Assembly (NCBI GenBank): GCA_902778115.1 | Contig: CACYWG010000003.1 | Span: 73,891-137,890 of the forward strand | Direction: 5' to 3' | Length of the DNA stretch: 64,000 nt | Origin: Oscillospiraceae bacterium | Lineage (GTDB): Bacteria; Bacillota; Clostridia; Oscillospirales; Oscillospiraceae | Shown here: positions 8,837-18,544 of the stretch, piece by piece | Layout of the letters: each line of letters starts with the position of its first letter | How positions within the stretch are numbered: the stretch's first letter is position 1 | Translations under genes and position numbers: made by a program | The notes under the pieces: generated by a model | What the model saw: only the letters and a program-made list of their open reading frames with translations | Databases searched by the model: none | Told to the model about the DNA's origin: nothing

Positions 8837-8963
8837 TCGTCAAATTCAAACAATTTGTTAAAACCGCGTGCTTCTGGCGATAATTTTTCCGTCCGCGGGC
8901 GCTTTCGCCGCTTTCGGCGGCGGGAGCAGAGGATAATACAGCCTGCATGGAGGGGAAGCATCA

Positions 8964-11252
8964 ATGAAAAGCAACGAGAAGTTCACCCGGCGCAGCGAGG
9001 ACGCCATCGAAAAGGCGCGGCAGGCAGCGTTCGACCTGGGCCACAGCTTTGTGGGCACCGAGCATCTGCTGCTGGGCATCCTGCGCGAGGAGGACAGCCT
9101 CGGCAGCCGGGTGCTGCGGCGGCGCGGCCTCTTCGAGGAGGCGCTGATCGGAGAGATCTGCGGCAGTCTGGGCGCGGGCTCGCCCGGCTGCCCCTGCCAG
9201 GGGCTCTCGATCCGCGCGCAGCTGGCCGTGGAGGGTGCCGCCCGCGAGGCGCAGGCGCTCGGCCAGAGCATCATCGGCACCGAGCATCTGCTGCTGGGCA
9301 TCCTGCGGCAGCCCGACTGCGGCGGCTGCCGCGCGATGAAGGCGCTCGGTCAGGAGCCGGATCTGCTGATGACCGATATCATGGCCATTTTCGGCCGCGG
9401 CGCGCCGCGCGACAAGAGCACGCAGACCGGCACCGCGCGCAGCGTCCTGCACCGGGCCGACACCCGCACGCTCGACCAGTACAGCCGCGATCTGACGGAG
9501 CTGGCGGCCGCCGGGAAGATCGACCCGGTCGTCGGACGCAGCCGCGAGATCCGCCGCGCCGTGCAGATCCTCTCCCGGCGCAGCAAGAATAACCCCGTCC
9601 TCATCGGCGAACCCGGCGTGGGCAAAACCGCGGTGGCCGAGGGCCTGGCCCTGGCGATCAGCCGCGGGCAGGACTGCGGAGAGCTGAAGAACAAGCGCCT
9701 TGTGTCGCTGGATCTGCCGGCGTTGCTGGCCGGCACCAAGTACCGGGGCGATTTTGAGGAGCGCGTGAAATCGGTGCTGCGCGACGTGCGCCGCGCCGGC
9801 GACGTGATCCTCTTTGTGGACGAGCTGCACACCATCATCGGCGCCGGCAGCGCCGAGGGCGCGATCGACGCGGCGAACATCCTCAAGCCGGCGCTCGGGC
9901 GCGGCGAGGTGCAGATCATCGGCGCCACGACCCCGGAGGAATACCGCAGGCACATCGAAAAGGATCCGGCGCTGGAGCGGCGCTTCCAGCCGGTGCGGGT
10001 GTCCGAGCCCGACCGGGAGGGGACGCTCGCGATGCTGGGCAGTCTGCGCCCGGCGCTCGAGCGGCACCACCGCGTGCGCATCGGCGACGACGCGCTCTGC
10101 GCCGCGCACGATCTCTCCGTGCGCTATCTCAGCGAGCGCTGTCTGCCGGACAAGGCCATCGACCTGCTGGACGAAGCAGCCGCGTCCGTGCATCTCGACG
10201 GCGGGCGGCCGCTGGTGGACGCGGAGGCCGTGGCCAGGGTGCTCTCGCTCTGGACAGACATCCCGGTGGACGGGCTGACCGAGGACGAGACGGCGCGGCT
10301 GCGGGATCTGGAGCAGGCGCTGCATCGCCGGGTCGTCGGACAGGACGAGGCGGTGTCCGCCGTCGCGCGGGCAGTCCGCCGCGGCCGCATGGGTCTACGG
10401 GACGCGCGGCGCCCGCTCGGCTGTTTCCTCTTCCTCGGGCCGAGCGGCGTCGGCAAGACGGAGCTCTGCCGCGCGCTGGCCGAGACGGTGTACGGCGACG
10501 AGAAGGCCATGCTGCGCCTGGACATGTCCGAATACATGGAAAAGCACGCGGTCAGCCGTCTGATCGGCTCTCCCCCGGGCTATGTGGGCTACGGCGAGGG
10601 CGGACAGCTGACCGAGCCCGTGCGGCGCAAGCCCTGGTCGGTGGTGCTGTTCGACGAGATCGAAAAGGCGCACGAGGACGTGTGGAGCATCCTGCTGCAG
10701 ATCATGGACGACGGGCATCTGACGGACGCGGCCGGGCGAAAGGTGGATTTTCGCAACACCCTGATCGTCATGACCTCCAATATCGGCGCCCGGGCCGTCA
10801 ACGAGCGCCGCCCACCCCTTGGATTTGCCGGCGCCGAAGGCGAGGAGGACACAGTAAAGCGGCAGGTGCTGGCTGAGCTGAAGCGGACCTTCCGGCCGGA
10901 GTTTCTCAACCGCATCGACGAGACGCTGATCTTCCGCCGCCTGAACGAAGAGGACATGCTCGCCGTGGCGCGGCTGCTGGTCGCGCAGCTGCAGGAGCGC
11001 TTTCGCGCGCTGGGCGTGACGCTCACGGTGACGGAGGAGGCGCTCGCGCTGATCGCGCGGCAGGGCTGCGATGAAAAGAGCGGCGCGCGCCCGCTGCGGC
11101 GGCTGCTGCAGCGGCGGATCGAGGACCCGGCGGCGGAGCTGCTGCTGGGCGGCGCGCTGCCGGAGAGCGTTTCGCTGATTGCCGACGTTGCGGATGGGCA
11201 GATCAGCCTGCACCGGGAGCAGGAAATACCCCCGCTGCCCAAGGAGGCATAA
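8964..11252 (+). CDS. ClpC-like AAA+ unfoldase lacking the middle domain
   Basis: 762 residues against about 810-820 for ClpC. Two Clp_N repeats fill about 1-145 (each with SFVGTEHLLLGIL-like or SIIGTEHLLLGIL). AAA module 1 has Walker A GEPGVGKT at 215-222; module 2 has GPSGVGKT at 492-499 followed by the conserved RIDMSEYMEKH-like and GSPPGYVGY blocks. Between LLDEAAASVHL and SLWTDIPV there are only about 20 residues, so the coiled-coil/UVR M-domain of ClpC is absent. An LGF tripeptide (PPLGFAG) in module 2 fits the ClpP-binding loop. It presumably feeds substrates to ClpP. GGAGGGG at 8949-8955 sets the ATG. No CtsR box was seen. Confidence 0.92.
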   Translation: MKSNEKFTRRSEDAIEKARQAAFDLGHSFVGTEHLLLGILREEDSLGSRVLRRRGLFEEALIGEICGSLGAGSPGCPCQGLSIRAQLAVEGAAREAQALGQSIIGTEHLLLGILRQPDCGGCRAMKALGQEPDLLMTDIMAIFGRGAPRDKSTQTGTARSVLHRADTRTLDQYSRDLTELAAAGKIDPVVGRSREIRRAVQILSRRSKNNPVLIGEPGVGKTAVAEGLALAISRGQDCGELKNKRLVSLDLPALLAGTKYRGDFEERVKSVLRDVRRAGDVILFVDELHTIIGAGSAEGAIDAANILKPALGRGEVQIIGATTPEEYRRHIEKDPALERRFQPVRVSEPDREGTLAMLGSLRPALERHHRVRIGDDALCAAHDLSVRYLSERCLPDKAIDLLDEAAASVHLDGGRPLVDAEAVARVLSLWTDIPVDGLTEDETARLRDLEQALHRRVVGQDEAVSAVARAVRRGRMGLRDARRPLGCFLFLGPSGVGKTELCRALAETVYGDEKAMLRLDMSEYMEKHAVSRLIGSPPGYVGYGEGGQLTEPVRRKPWSVVLFDEIEKAHEDVWSILLQIMDDGHLTDAAGRKVDFRNTLIVMTSNIGARAVNERRPPLGFAGAEGEEDTVKRQVLAELKRTFRPEFLNRIDETLIFRRLNEEDMLAVARLLVAQLQERFRALGVTLTVTEEALALIARQGCDEKSGARPLRRLLQRRIEDPAAELLLGGALPESVSLIADVADGQISLHREQEIPPLPKEA

Positions 11253-11253
11253 A

Positions 11254-11288
11254 AAAGAGGCTTGGAAAGCGTTTTTCCAAGCCTCTTT
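11254..11288 (+). terminator. Bidirectional terminator after the clp gene
   Basis: 15-bp perfect stem with T tracts on both sides, between convergent genes. Confidence 0.88.
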
Positions 11289-11291
11289 GAT

Positions 11292-11513
11292 TTATTGTTC
11301 CTGTTTGGGTTTCTTTTTGCGGCGGCGCTGACGGACGATCAGCATGACCGCCGTCGTGATGCCGACGACGATGCAGAGCACGATGTAGATCTTCGAGACC
11401 GTGCTGGTGAGCCACTTCATATAGGGGTTATAGCCGTCGAGCACCGTGAAGACCGCCAGGCAGATCAGCAGGCAGATCGACAGATGCGGAATGAATTCGC
11501 CCAGTTTTTTCAT
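11292..11513 (-). CDS. Small two-helix membrane protein
   Basis: 73 residues. Two hydrophobic segments (about 9-25 and 41-60) are followed by a strongly basic tail RQRRRKKKPKQEQ. No family is recognised. It begins one base after the phosphodiester glycosidase gene ends and should be translationally coupled to it, which suggests a related envelope role. Confidence 0.65.
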   Translation of the reverse strand: MKKLGEFIPHLSICLLICLAVFTVLDGYNPYMKWLTSTVSKIYIVLCIVVGITTAVMLIVRQRRRKKKPKQEQ

Positions 11514-11514
11514 C

Positions 11515-12639
11515 TCAGCCCTCCCCTTCCTCGATCTCGCGGATCAGCAGGATGTCCCCGGCGTTGCGGCCGTTCAGATAGGGGTTGTTGAAGAAGCCGC
11601 CCTGGAAGACCATCACCGAGGAGCGCCCGCCGTCCAGGTTATAGGCCGCCTTGCAGCCCAGGTCGGCGAAGAGCTGGGCGAAGCGGCCGATGCGCATGCC
11701 GGCCGAATAGCCGCCCTGCCGCCCGTCCACGACGACGAAGCAGTAGTGGCCCGGCTCGTAATAGCCGAGGCCGGTGCGGGGATTCACATCGGAGATCGGG
11801 CCGGTGGCGTTGAAGCTGCTGCGCGGCTGTCCGTTCTCGTCCAGTAGCGCCGGGCCGAACTTCCAGATCTGGTAGGGCTCGCGCGCCAGCACGTCCTCCA
11901 CCTTGTACTCGTCCGCGCCGTAGGTCACCATCGTGCCGTCGTAGTAGAGCGCGCAGATGTCATAGATGGTCTGCTCCTCCATATACAGCTCGCCGTTTCG
12001 CACCAGCAGGCCGAAGTCCTGACTGTCGGCATAGTCGCCGTTGACGGCGAGGATGGCGCCGGCGTTCTTTGCGCACTGGATCGGGTCCTCCTCCATCCAC
12101 TTGCGGAAGCTGCCGCCGGCCCAGTAGGTCTGGAAGTTTTCCAGCGAGGCCACATAGATGTCCGCCACGAAGTAGGTGCTCGGCGCAATGTCGTCGCTCA
12201 CGTATTTCTGGATATCGATGGCGATGTTGGGGCTGGTGTAGCTGTGGTCGGTGACGACGACCTCGTCGGTGAAGTGATCGGCAAACTTCGTGCGCCAGTC
12301 CATCGGATCGGGCGTCGGCTCCGGGGTGGGCTCCGGCGTGGTCTCCGGCTCGGAGGAGTCGGCGGGCTGCGTTTCCGCTGCGGGCGCAGGGCTTGCTTCC
12401 GGCGCGGCGGTCACGGCGGCCGTGGGGCGGATGTCCCTCGCCGCAGGCGGCTCATAGCTGCCCTTCATCATGCGCGGGATCACGTGATGCACCAGCGCAA
12501 AGCTCAGCAGGATGAGCGCAATGAGCAGCAGATCCTGCAGAATCAGCTCTCCCACGCTTTTTCTCTTTCTTTTGCGGCGGGGCGCCTGGGACTGCAGCTG
12601 CTCTTCCCGCAGCTCCTGCCGCGTTTTGTTCTCTTCCAT
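11515..12639 (-). CDS. Membrane-anchored phosphodiester glycosidase (NAGPA domain)
   Basis: 374 residues. A basic N terminus and one membrane helix (about 31-49) precede a Pro/Thr/Glu linker (about 65-115) and a C-terminal NAGPA-type domain, recognised by AILAVNGDY, VVVDGRQGGYS and the terminal NLDGGRSSVMVF block. The family includes the mammalian uncovering enzyme (GlcNAc-1-phosphodiester alpha-N-acetylglucosaminidase) and bacterial exopolysaccharide-associated proteins. The bacterial substrate is unknown. A perfect-consensus promoter drives it, and it is followed by the small membrane protein gene. Confidence 0.85.
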   Translation of the reverse strand: MEENKTRQELREEQLQSQAPRRKRKRKSVGELILQDLLLIALILLSFALVHHVIPRMMKGSYEPPAARDIRPTAAVTAAPEASPAPAAETQPADSSEPETTPEPTPEPTPDPMDWRTKFADHFTDEVVVTDHSYTSPNIAIDIQKYVSDDIAPSTYFVADIYVASLENFQTYWAGGSFRKWMEEDPIQCAKNAGAILAVNGDYADSQDFGLLVRNGELYMEEQTIYDICALYYDGTMVTYGADEYKVEDVLAREPYQIWKFGPALLDENGQPRSSFNATGPISDVNPRTGLGYYEPGHYCFVVVDGRQGGYSAGMRIGRFAQLFADLGCKAAYNLDGGRSSVMVFQGGFFNNPYLNGRNAGDILLIREIEEGEG

Positions 12640-12677
12640 GGAAAGTCTCTCTTTCTCGGGAATTTACATACCTGGTT

Positions 12678-12706
12678 ATTATACTTGATCCGCTCTCTTC
12701 TGTCAA
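12678..12706 (-). promoter_or_regulatory. Consensus promoter for the phosphodiester glycosidase operon
   Basis: On the minus strand TTGACA (12701-12706), 17-base spacer, TATAAT (12678-12683): full sigma-A consensus. Confidence 0.82.
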
Positions 12707-12724
12707 TCGCCGCGCCCGGCGCAC

Positions 12725-12752
12725 TTGACAAAGCGCCAAATTGGCATATAAT
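12725..12752 (+). promoter_or_regulatory. Promoter for psuG
   Basis: TTGACA (12725-12730), 16-base spacer, TATAAT (12747-12752), about 30 bases before the start codon. It is divergent from and close to the glycosidase promoter. Confidence 0.8.
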
Positions 12753-12782
12753 ATGCTTTCAAGACAAATTTGGAGGTAAGTT

Positions 12783-13694
<912 letters not shown>

Positions 13695-13707
13695 GCCGAA
13701 ACCCAAC

Positions 13708-13746
13708 AAACAAGAGCCTGCCGCAGCATGCGGCAGGCTCTTGTTG
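13708..13746 (+). terminator. Bidirectional terminator after psuG
   Basis: CAAGAGCCTGCCG pairs with CGGCAGGCTCTTG (13711-13723 with 13731-13743) between two convergent genes; the stem can extend by several A-T pairs. Confidence 0.88.
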
Positions 13747-13756
13747 CGCCTTTTGA

Positions 13757-14944
13757 TTATTTCTTGCAGCGGACGACGTCCTTCCAGAAGCGGTTGAGCG
13801 CCTCCATGGTCGGGACGGTGGCCAGGAAGGCCCGGTTGCCCATCGCGCCGGAAAGCGCGTCCGGCATGCGCTCGACCATGCACAGGTTGTTGCGGTACTT
13901 CTCCTCGATCTCCTCATCGCTGAGCGCGAAGTTCTTGCCGTCGCGCCGGCCGGCGAAGACGCAGTAGTTGTGGTCGCCCGAGGGCATGTCCGAACGGTCA
14001 TAGGCCACCATATCGGCCCAGATCTTGTAGACGTTCGTGCTGTGGGCGAAGTTGATCATATCGGGCGAATAGCCGCCGCTCGGGCGCATGTTGACCTCCA
14101 GCGCCACGATCTGGCCCTTTTTGCCGATATGCTGATCCTCCAGCAGGCGGAAAAACTCAAAGTGGATGAAGCGGCTGCGCACGCCGAAGCTCCTGGCCGT
14201 GGCCCGGCCGACGGCGCGGGTGTCCTCCGGCAGGCTGCGCAGGATATAGAAGATGCAGTTGTCGTTGTTGTTGACGATGTCCATGACCGGGATCGGCGAG
14301 ACGTTGCCGGTCTCAAAGATCGGCTCGCCCTTGGAGTCGTAGATCGCGTCGTAGGAGATGATCTCGCCGCGGATGAATTCCTCCATGATATAGGGGCTGC
14401 CGTCCCACTCGAGCAGGAAGCGCTGCAGATCCTCGTCGTTTTTGATCTTCCAGGTGCCGTTGGCGCCGACGCCGTTGTCGGGCTTGGCGATCACCGGATA
14501 GCCGACCTCGTCGATGAAGGCGCGGCAGCCCTCGAGGTTGTCCGCCATGTGGAAGCGCGCCGTGGGCACGCCCGCCCGGCGGTAGTACTCCTTCATGCCG
14601 GATTTGAACTTGATGCGCTCCATATCTTCATTGTGGAAGCCGGGAATGTTGAAGTCCGTGCGCAGCGCCGCGTCCTGCTCCAGCCAGTACTCGTTGTTGG
14701 ATTCCAGGAAGTCGATGCGGCCGTATTTGAAGGCAAAGAAGGCCACGGCGCGGTAGACCTCATCGTAGTTTTCCATGCTGTCGACCCGGTAGTATTCGGT
14801 CAGGCAGTCCCGCAGCTCCGGCAGGAGCCGGTCGTAGGCCTCGTCGCCGATGCCGAGGACGTTGATGCCGTTGTGGTGCAGCTCATGGCAGAAGTGCCAG
14901 TAGTTTTCGGGGAAGTTCGGGGACATGAAAATCGCGTTTTTCAT
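13757..14944 (-). CDS. ATP-grasp enzyme of unknown substrate
   Basis: 395 residues. The order fits an ATP-grasp ligase: an N-terminal Rossmann-like part, a lid region with YPVIAKPDNGVGANGT, a MEEFIRGE segment that binds adenine, and a C-terminal metal-binding block EVNMRPSGGY. Such enzymes join a carboxylate to an amine or thiol through an acyl phosphate. The nearest named relatives are carbamoyl-phosphate-synthase-like single-domain ligases. It is the last gene of an operon with two esterases (24-base gap), suggesting joint action on one small molecule or envelope ester or amide. The substrate is unknown. Confidence 0.8.
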   Translation of the reverse strand: MKNAIFMSPNFPENYWHFCHELHHNGINVLGIGDEAYDRLLPELRDCLTEYYRVDSMENYDEVYRAVAFFAFKYGRIDFLESNNEYWLEQDAALRTDFNIPGFHNEDMERIKFKSGMKEYYRRAGVPTARFHMADNLEGCRAFIDEVGYPVIAKPDNGVGANGTWKIKNDEDLQRFLLEWDGSPYIMEEFIRGEIISYDAIYDSKGEPIFETGNVSPIPVMDIVNNNDNCIFYILRSLPEDTRAVGRATARSFGVRSRFIHFEFFRLLEDQHIGKKGQIVALEVNMRPSGGYSPDMINFAHSTNVYKIWADMVAYDRSDMPSGDHNYCVFAGRRDGKNFALSDEEIEEKYRNNLCMVERMPDALSGAMGNRAFLATVPTMEALNRFWKDVVRCKK

Positions 14945-14968
14945 TGGGATTCCTTCTTTCGGGAGGGA

Positions 14969-15721
14969 TTAGTTTTCCAGCAGCCTGGGGACGAAATAGG
15001 CCACCTGCTTGAACCACCAGGACCAGTCGTGCTGGACGTCGTAGCCCCAGTAATCCACCGTCGCGGGGATGCCTTTTTCCTTCAGGATCCGGTCGAGCTC
15101 GCGGGTGGATTCCGGGATTTCCCAGGGGCCCTGCCCCACGCAGATGACCGCCTTGTTGCGGCGGTATTTTTCCATGTAGGGGTGGTCGAGCGTCATGTTG
15201 GGCAGATAGTGCAGGGGCGAATTGAGATAGACCTTGTCGTCCATATAGCCGTCAAAGCCGTAGGACGCGTCGTAAATGCCGCTGAGGGCCAGCAGCTCGT
15301 CGAACATGTCGGGGAAGCGGAAATAGAGGTTGGCGGCGTGGGTCGCGCCGAGACTGGCGCCGAAGGCCATCACGCCGGGGTTGGTCCTCCAGCCGTACTC
15401 ACGGCAGATCATGCGGATAAAGGGCACCACCTCGTCCGTCAGGTAGCGCATCCAGTCCTCGTGGCGGCGGATCCGCCAGTAGGGATTGCCGTTTTTGTAG
15501 GACCAGGTCTCGGTGTCGAGCGTGTCCACCGAAAAAACCGTCACCTGCCCCGCGTCCAAAAAGGGACGCCAGGCGTCGAGCATGCCGAAGTTTTCAAAGT
15601 CATAAAAGCGCCCGTCCTGGCAGGGGATGTACAGCACCGGCTTGCCGCCGCGGCCGTAGGTCTTGATCTCCATATCCCGCCCCAGGGCAGGACTGTACCA
15701 TTTGTCATAGCGGATCTCCAT
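14969..15721 (-). CDS. Esterase-D-like alpha/beta hydrolase
   Basis: 250 residues of the PF00756 putative esterase type. The nucleophile elbow is GASLG within MAFGASLGATHAANLYFR. The C-terminal DVQHDWSWW should carry the catalytic His. No signal peptide or membrane helix is present, so it is probably cytoplasmic. It is the middle gene of the operon, 3 bases after the other esterase gene. The two esterases share fold and size but are clearly diverged. Confidence 0.82.
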   Translation of the reverse strand: MEIRYDKWYSPALGRDMEIKTYGRGGKPVLYIPCQDGRFYDFENFGMLDAWRPFLDAGQVTVFSVDTLDTETWSYKNGNPYWRIRRHEDWMRYLTDEVVPFIRMICREYGWRTNPGVMAFGASLGATHAANLYFRFPDMFDELLALSGIYDASYGFDGYMDDKVYLNSPLHYLPNMTLDHPYMEKYRRNKAVICVGQGPWEIPESTRELDRILKEKGIPATVDYWGYDVQHDWSWWFKQVAYFVPRLLEN

Positions 15722-15724
15722 CGC

Positions 15725-16492
15725 TCAATCCTCCAATCCGTACAGCAAAGTTGAAATGAAGAAGGGGTTCTGCTTTTCCCAGCTGGCCTCGTTGTGCTCG
15801 CCGCCGGGGACGACGCGCGCCGTCAGCCGCACGTTCTTCTGCAGCAGGATCCGGCACACGCTGCGCCATCGGCTCTGCGCGTTCCGGCTGCGCAGCTCCG
15901 TCTCGCCCATGTCCATGTACAGCACCGTATCCGGCGCAAAGGCCGCGTTTTTCAGCAGCTCGTCGAGCTTCTGCGGGCCGAACTCGATCGAGGGCGAGAG
16001 CGCGGCCGCGCGGGAAAACACCTGATTATACTCCGCCAGCGCGTACAGGCTCATCAGCCCGCCCATGGAGCTGCCGGCGATGAAGCTGTGCTCCCGGTCG
16101 GGCAGCGTGGGAAAGCGCGCGTCGATCATGGGCTTGAATTCGTTCACGAACCAGTCCATGGTCTCCCGCCCGTGCCCGTCAAAGGTGCCGTAGCGGGCCG
16201 ATGTGACGTCGTAGGGCAGGTACTCGTGGATGCGGGCGTGATCCGGCCCGTGGTTGCACTCCACCGCCGCCACGATCAGCGGCACGTCGCAGTAATCCAG
16301 GTACTCCTTCAGCCCCCAGCTCTTGCCGTAGGTCGCGTCCTCGTCAAAAAAGACGTTGTGCCCGTCGAACATATAGAGCACGGGGAAGCGGCGCTTCGGA
16401 TCGCGCCTTGCCTCCGTCGGGAGATAGACGTAGGCCCAGCGCCGGTCATAGCCCTTTTGCGCGGGAAACTTCACTCGCCACTTTTTGATCAT
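15725..16492 (-). CDS. Esterase-D-like alpha/beta hydrolase
   Basis: 255 residues, PF00756 type. The chain has PVLYMFDGHNVFFDEDATYG near the N terminus, the nucleophile elbow GSSMGG (AGSSMGGLMSLYAL) and a C-terminal GGEHNEASW with the likely catalytic His. Enterochelin-esterase and acyltransferase relatives share this fold. There is no signal peptide. It is the first gene of the three-gene operon; the promoter at 16529-16557 lies upstream. Confidence 0.85.
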   Translation of the reverse strand: MIKKWRVKFPAQKGYDRRWAYVYLPTEARRDPKRRFPVLYMFDGHNVFFDEDATYGKSWGLKEYLDYCDVPLIVAAVECNHGPDHARIHEYLPYDVTSARYGTFDGHGRETMDWFVNEFKPMIDARFPTLPDREHSFIAGSSMGGLMSLYALAEYNQVFSRAAALSPSIEFGPQKLDELLKNAAFAPDTVLYMDMGETELRSRNAQSRWRSVCRILLQKNVRLTARVVPGGEHNEASWEKQNPFFISTLLYGLED

Positions 16493-16528
16493 CTTTTCCG
16501 TCTCCGACCCTACATTTTGCTATGATAC

Positions 16529-16557
16529 AGTTTAGCACGCGCCCTGCCAAATTGCAA
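16529..16557 (-). promoter_or_regulatory. Promoter of the esterase/ATP-grasp operon
   Basis: On the minus strand TTGCAA (16552-16557), 17-base spacer ending TGC, TAAACT (16529-16534). Confidence 0.6.
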
Positions 16558-16595
16558 CACAAAGCCGTGCACGCCCTGACGGCGGGATTTTCATA

Positions 16596-16624
16596 TTGAG
16601 CCGGGCGAAAATTTGTGATAATAT
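16596..16624 (+). promoter_or_regulatory. Promoter for cdsA-mutY
   Basis: TTGAGC (16596-16601), 17-base spacer ending TGA, TAATAT (16619-16624). It overlaps an upstream in-frame TTG, which argues against that codon as the translation start. Confidence 0.55.
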
Positions 16625-16664
16625 AGTTTTATTCCGATTATCGTCCGAAAAGAGTGGTTTTTCC

Positions 16665-17483
16665 TTGAGACAGAGAGTAACATCCGCGATCGTCCTGCTG
16701 GTCGTCACCTTCGGCTGCATCCTCGCCTCCGAGATCAGCCGCGTGCTGTTTTTTGCCGCGGCGGGCGTGATCTGCTGCTACGAGCTCAGCCGAAACCTGG
16801 AAAAGCTGGGCATCGCCTGCTGCGCCTGGGTCATGTACAGCCATATGGCGCTGCAGGCCGTCCTGACGCTGCTGCACGCGCCGCTGGAATACTGCGTCGC
16901 CGCGCTGACGCTGGCCATCTTCCTGGCCATGTTCTCCGGCATCCTGCATCCGCGCGTGTCCGGCCCCGGCTCCTTTTATACCGAGGCGGGCGTCTCCTAT
17001 CCGGGCTTCCTGTTCGTGCTGCTGATGCGCATCAGCATCTCCGACATCTGGGCCGAGACCCTGATTCTCGCGGCCGCGGCCTCCATGATCTGCGACGCCT
17101 TCGCCCTCTTCGGCGGCATGCGCTTCGGCAAGCACAAGCTCGCCCCGCTGGTCTCCCCGCACAAGACCTGGGAGGGCAGCATCTCCGGGGCGCTTGCCTC
17201 TATCGTCGCCGGTGCCGCGCTGTATTTCCTGCTGCCGCTGATTCCCGGCCTCGTCTACCGGAACATCCCGCTCTGGGTCTGCGTGGCGACCGCCTTCCTG
17301 TCCTCCAGCATGGGGCAGATCGGCGATCTGGCCGAGTCGCTCGTCAAGCGCATGATCGGCGTCAAGGACTTCTCCAACCTGATCTCCGGGCACGGCGGCC
17401 TGATGGACCGCGCCGACAGCCTGCTCTTCGCCATTCCGACCGCCTATCTCTGCCTGCTGCTGGCCCAGCGCTTCGTCGCCTGA
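16665..17483 (+). CDS. cdsA: Phosphatidate cytidylyltransferase
   Basis: 272 residues from a TTG start, giving the usual CdsA N terminus MRQRVTSAIVLL. About eight hydrophobic helices are followed by the family signature near the C terminus: SLVKRMIGVKDFSNLISGHG, then GLMDRAD. It makes CDP-diacylglycerol from CTP and phosphatidic acid at the membrane, the branch point to acidic phospholipids. The SD is weak (GAGTGG). The start is chosen on the family's N terminus and because the promoter overlaps the upstream alternative. mutY begins one base after its stop. Confidence 0.93.
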   Translation: MRQRVTSAIVLLVVTFGCILASEISRVLFFAAAGVICCYELSRNLEKLGIACCAWVMYSHMALQAVLTLLHAPLEYCVAALTLAIFLAMFSGILHPRVSGPGSFYTEAGVSYPGFLFVLLMRISISDIWAETLILAAAASMICDAFALFGGMRFGKHKLAPLVSPHKTWEGSISGALASIVAGAALYFLLPLIPGLVYRNIPLWVCVATAFLSSSMGQIGDLAESLVKRMIGVKDFSNLISGHGGLMDRADSLLFAIPTAYLCLLLAQRFVA

Positions 17484-17484
17484 G

Positions 17485-18543
17485 ATGGACGCTTCCGCTG
17501 AACACAGCCTGCTGCGCCGCTGCGCTTCGCTCCTGGTCCCCTGGTACCGGCAAGTGCAGCGCGAGCTGCCCTGGCGGGATCGTCCGACGCCCTACCAGGT
17601 CTGGATCTCGGAGATCATGCTGCAGCAGACGCGCATCGAGGCCGTGATCCCCTATTATGCCCGCTTTCTGGCGGAGCTGCCCGACGTCGCCGCCCTGGCC
17701 GCCGTGCCGGAGGACCGGCTTCTGAAGCTCTGGGAGGGCCTGGGCTATTACAGCCGCGCCCGCAATCTGAAAAAGGCCGCGCAGCTCGTGATGGACGAAT
17801 ACGGCGGGGAACTTCCCCGCACGGCCGCCGAACTGCGCAAACTCCCCGGCATCGGCGACTACACCGCCGGCGCCGTCGCTTCCATCGCCTGCGGCGAGCC
17901 GGAGCCGGCCGTGGACGGCAATGTCCTGCGCGTCATCATGCGCGTGACAGCCTGCGAAGACGACGTTTTGAGCCAGAAGACCAAAAGCCGCGTGGCCGAC
18001 GCGCTGCGCGAGGTCTATCCCGCCGGAGAGGAGGCGGGGCTGCTGACCGAGGGGCTGATGGAGCTCGGCGAAACGCTCTGTCTGCCAAACGGCGAGCCGC
18101 GCTGCGACGGCTGCCCGCTGCGAGAGCTGTGCCGGGCACGGAAACAGGGCCTGACCGCGGAGCTTCCCCGCCGCAGGGCGAAAAAGGAGCGGCGCATCGA
18201 GGAAAAAACCGTGCTGCTGCTGCGCTGCGGCGGCTGCTATGCCCTGCGGCGCCGGGAGGAAGCCGGTCTTCTCGCCGGGATGTGGGAATTCCCCTCCCTC
18301 CCCGGAAAGCGCAGCGCCGAAGACGTCCGTGCCGCGCTGGAAGAGGCGGGGCTTTCACCCGGCGAAATCCGTCCATGTGGGGAATCGAAGCATATTTTTA
18401 CCCATGTTGAGTGGCATATGAGCGGATATTTCGTCGATTTATCCAGGCAAAGTGGGGAATATATGTGGAAAAGGCTGGATGAGATCCGTGCGGACTTCGC
18501 CGTTCCGACCGCCTTCAAGGCCTATCTGAAGCTGCTGAAATAA
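17485..18543 (+). CDS. mutY: Adenine DNA glycosylase MutY
   Basis: 352 residues. The helix-hairpin-helix LRKLPGIGDYTAGA and the catalytic Asp block PAVDGNVLRV are present, as is the family motif EIMLQQTRIEAV. The [4Fe-4S] loop is C-x7-C-x2-C-x5-C (CLPNGEPRCDGCPLRELC), one residue longer in its first gap than E. coli MutY. A C-terminal NUDIX-like domain (about 230-352) recognises 8-oxoguanine. It removes adenine mispaired with 8-oxoG. The gene is translationally coupled to cdsA and ends at a bidirectional terminator. Confidence 0.95.
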   Translation: MDASAEHSLLRRCASLLVPWYRQVQRELPWRDRPTPYQVWISEIMLQQTRIEAVIPYYARFLAELPDVAALAAVPEDRLLKLWEGLGYYSRARNLKKAAQLVMDEYGGELPRTAAELRKLPGIGDYTAGAVASIACGEPEPAVDGNVLRVIMRVTACEDDVLSQKTKSRVADALREVYPAGEEAGLLTEGLMELGETLCLPNGEPRCDGCPLRELCRARKQGLTAELPRRRAKKERRIEEKTVLLLRCGGCYALRRREEAGLLAGMWEFPSLPGKRSAEDVRAALEEAGLSPGEIRPCGESKHIFTHVEWHMSGYFVDLSRQSGEYMWKRLDEIRADFAVPTAFKAYLKLLK

Positions 18544-18544
18544 C

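Noticed and set aside
8840..8860. CtsR-like heptad before the clp gene (GTCAAATTCAAA)
   Set aside because: Only one half-site-like heptamer with wrong spacing; no tandem GGTCAAA pair.
13970..15754. A plus-strand open frame opposite the ATP-grasp and esterase genes
   Set aside because: It mirrors the codon bias of three genes with strong motifs and shows none itself; similar mirror frames lie opposite recJ, relA, opp and nfnB.
16596..16664. Longer cdsA start at the TTG at 16596
   Set aside because: It lies on the -35 box of a good promoter and would add residues not found in CdsA proteins.
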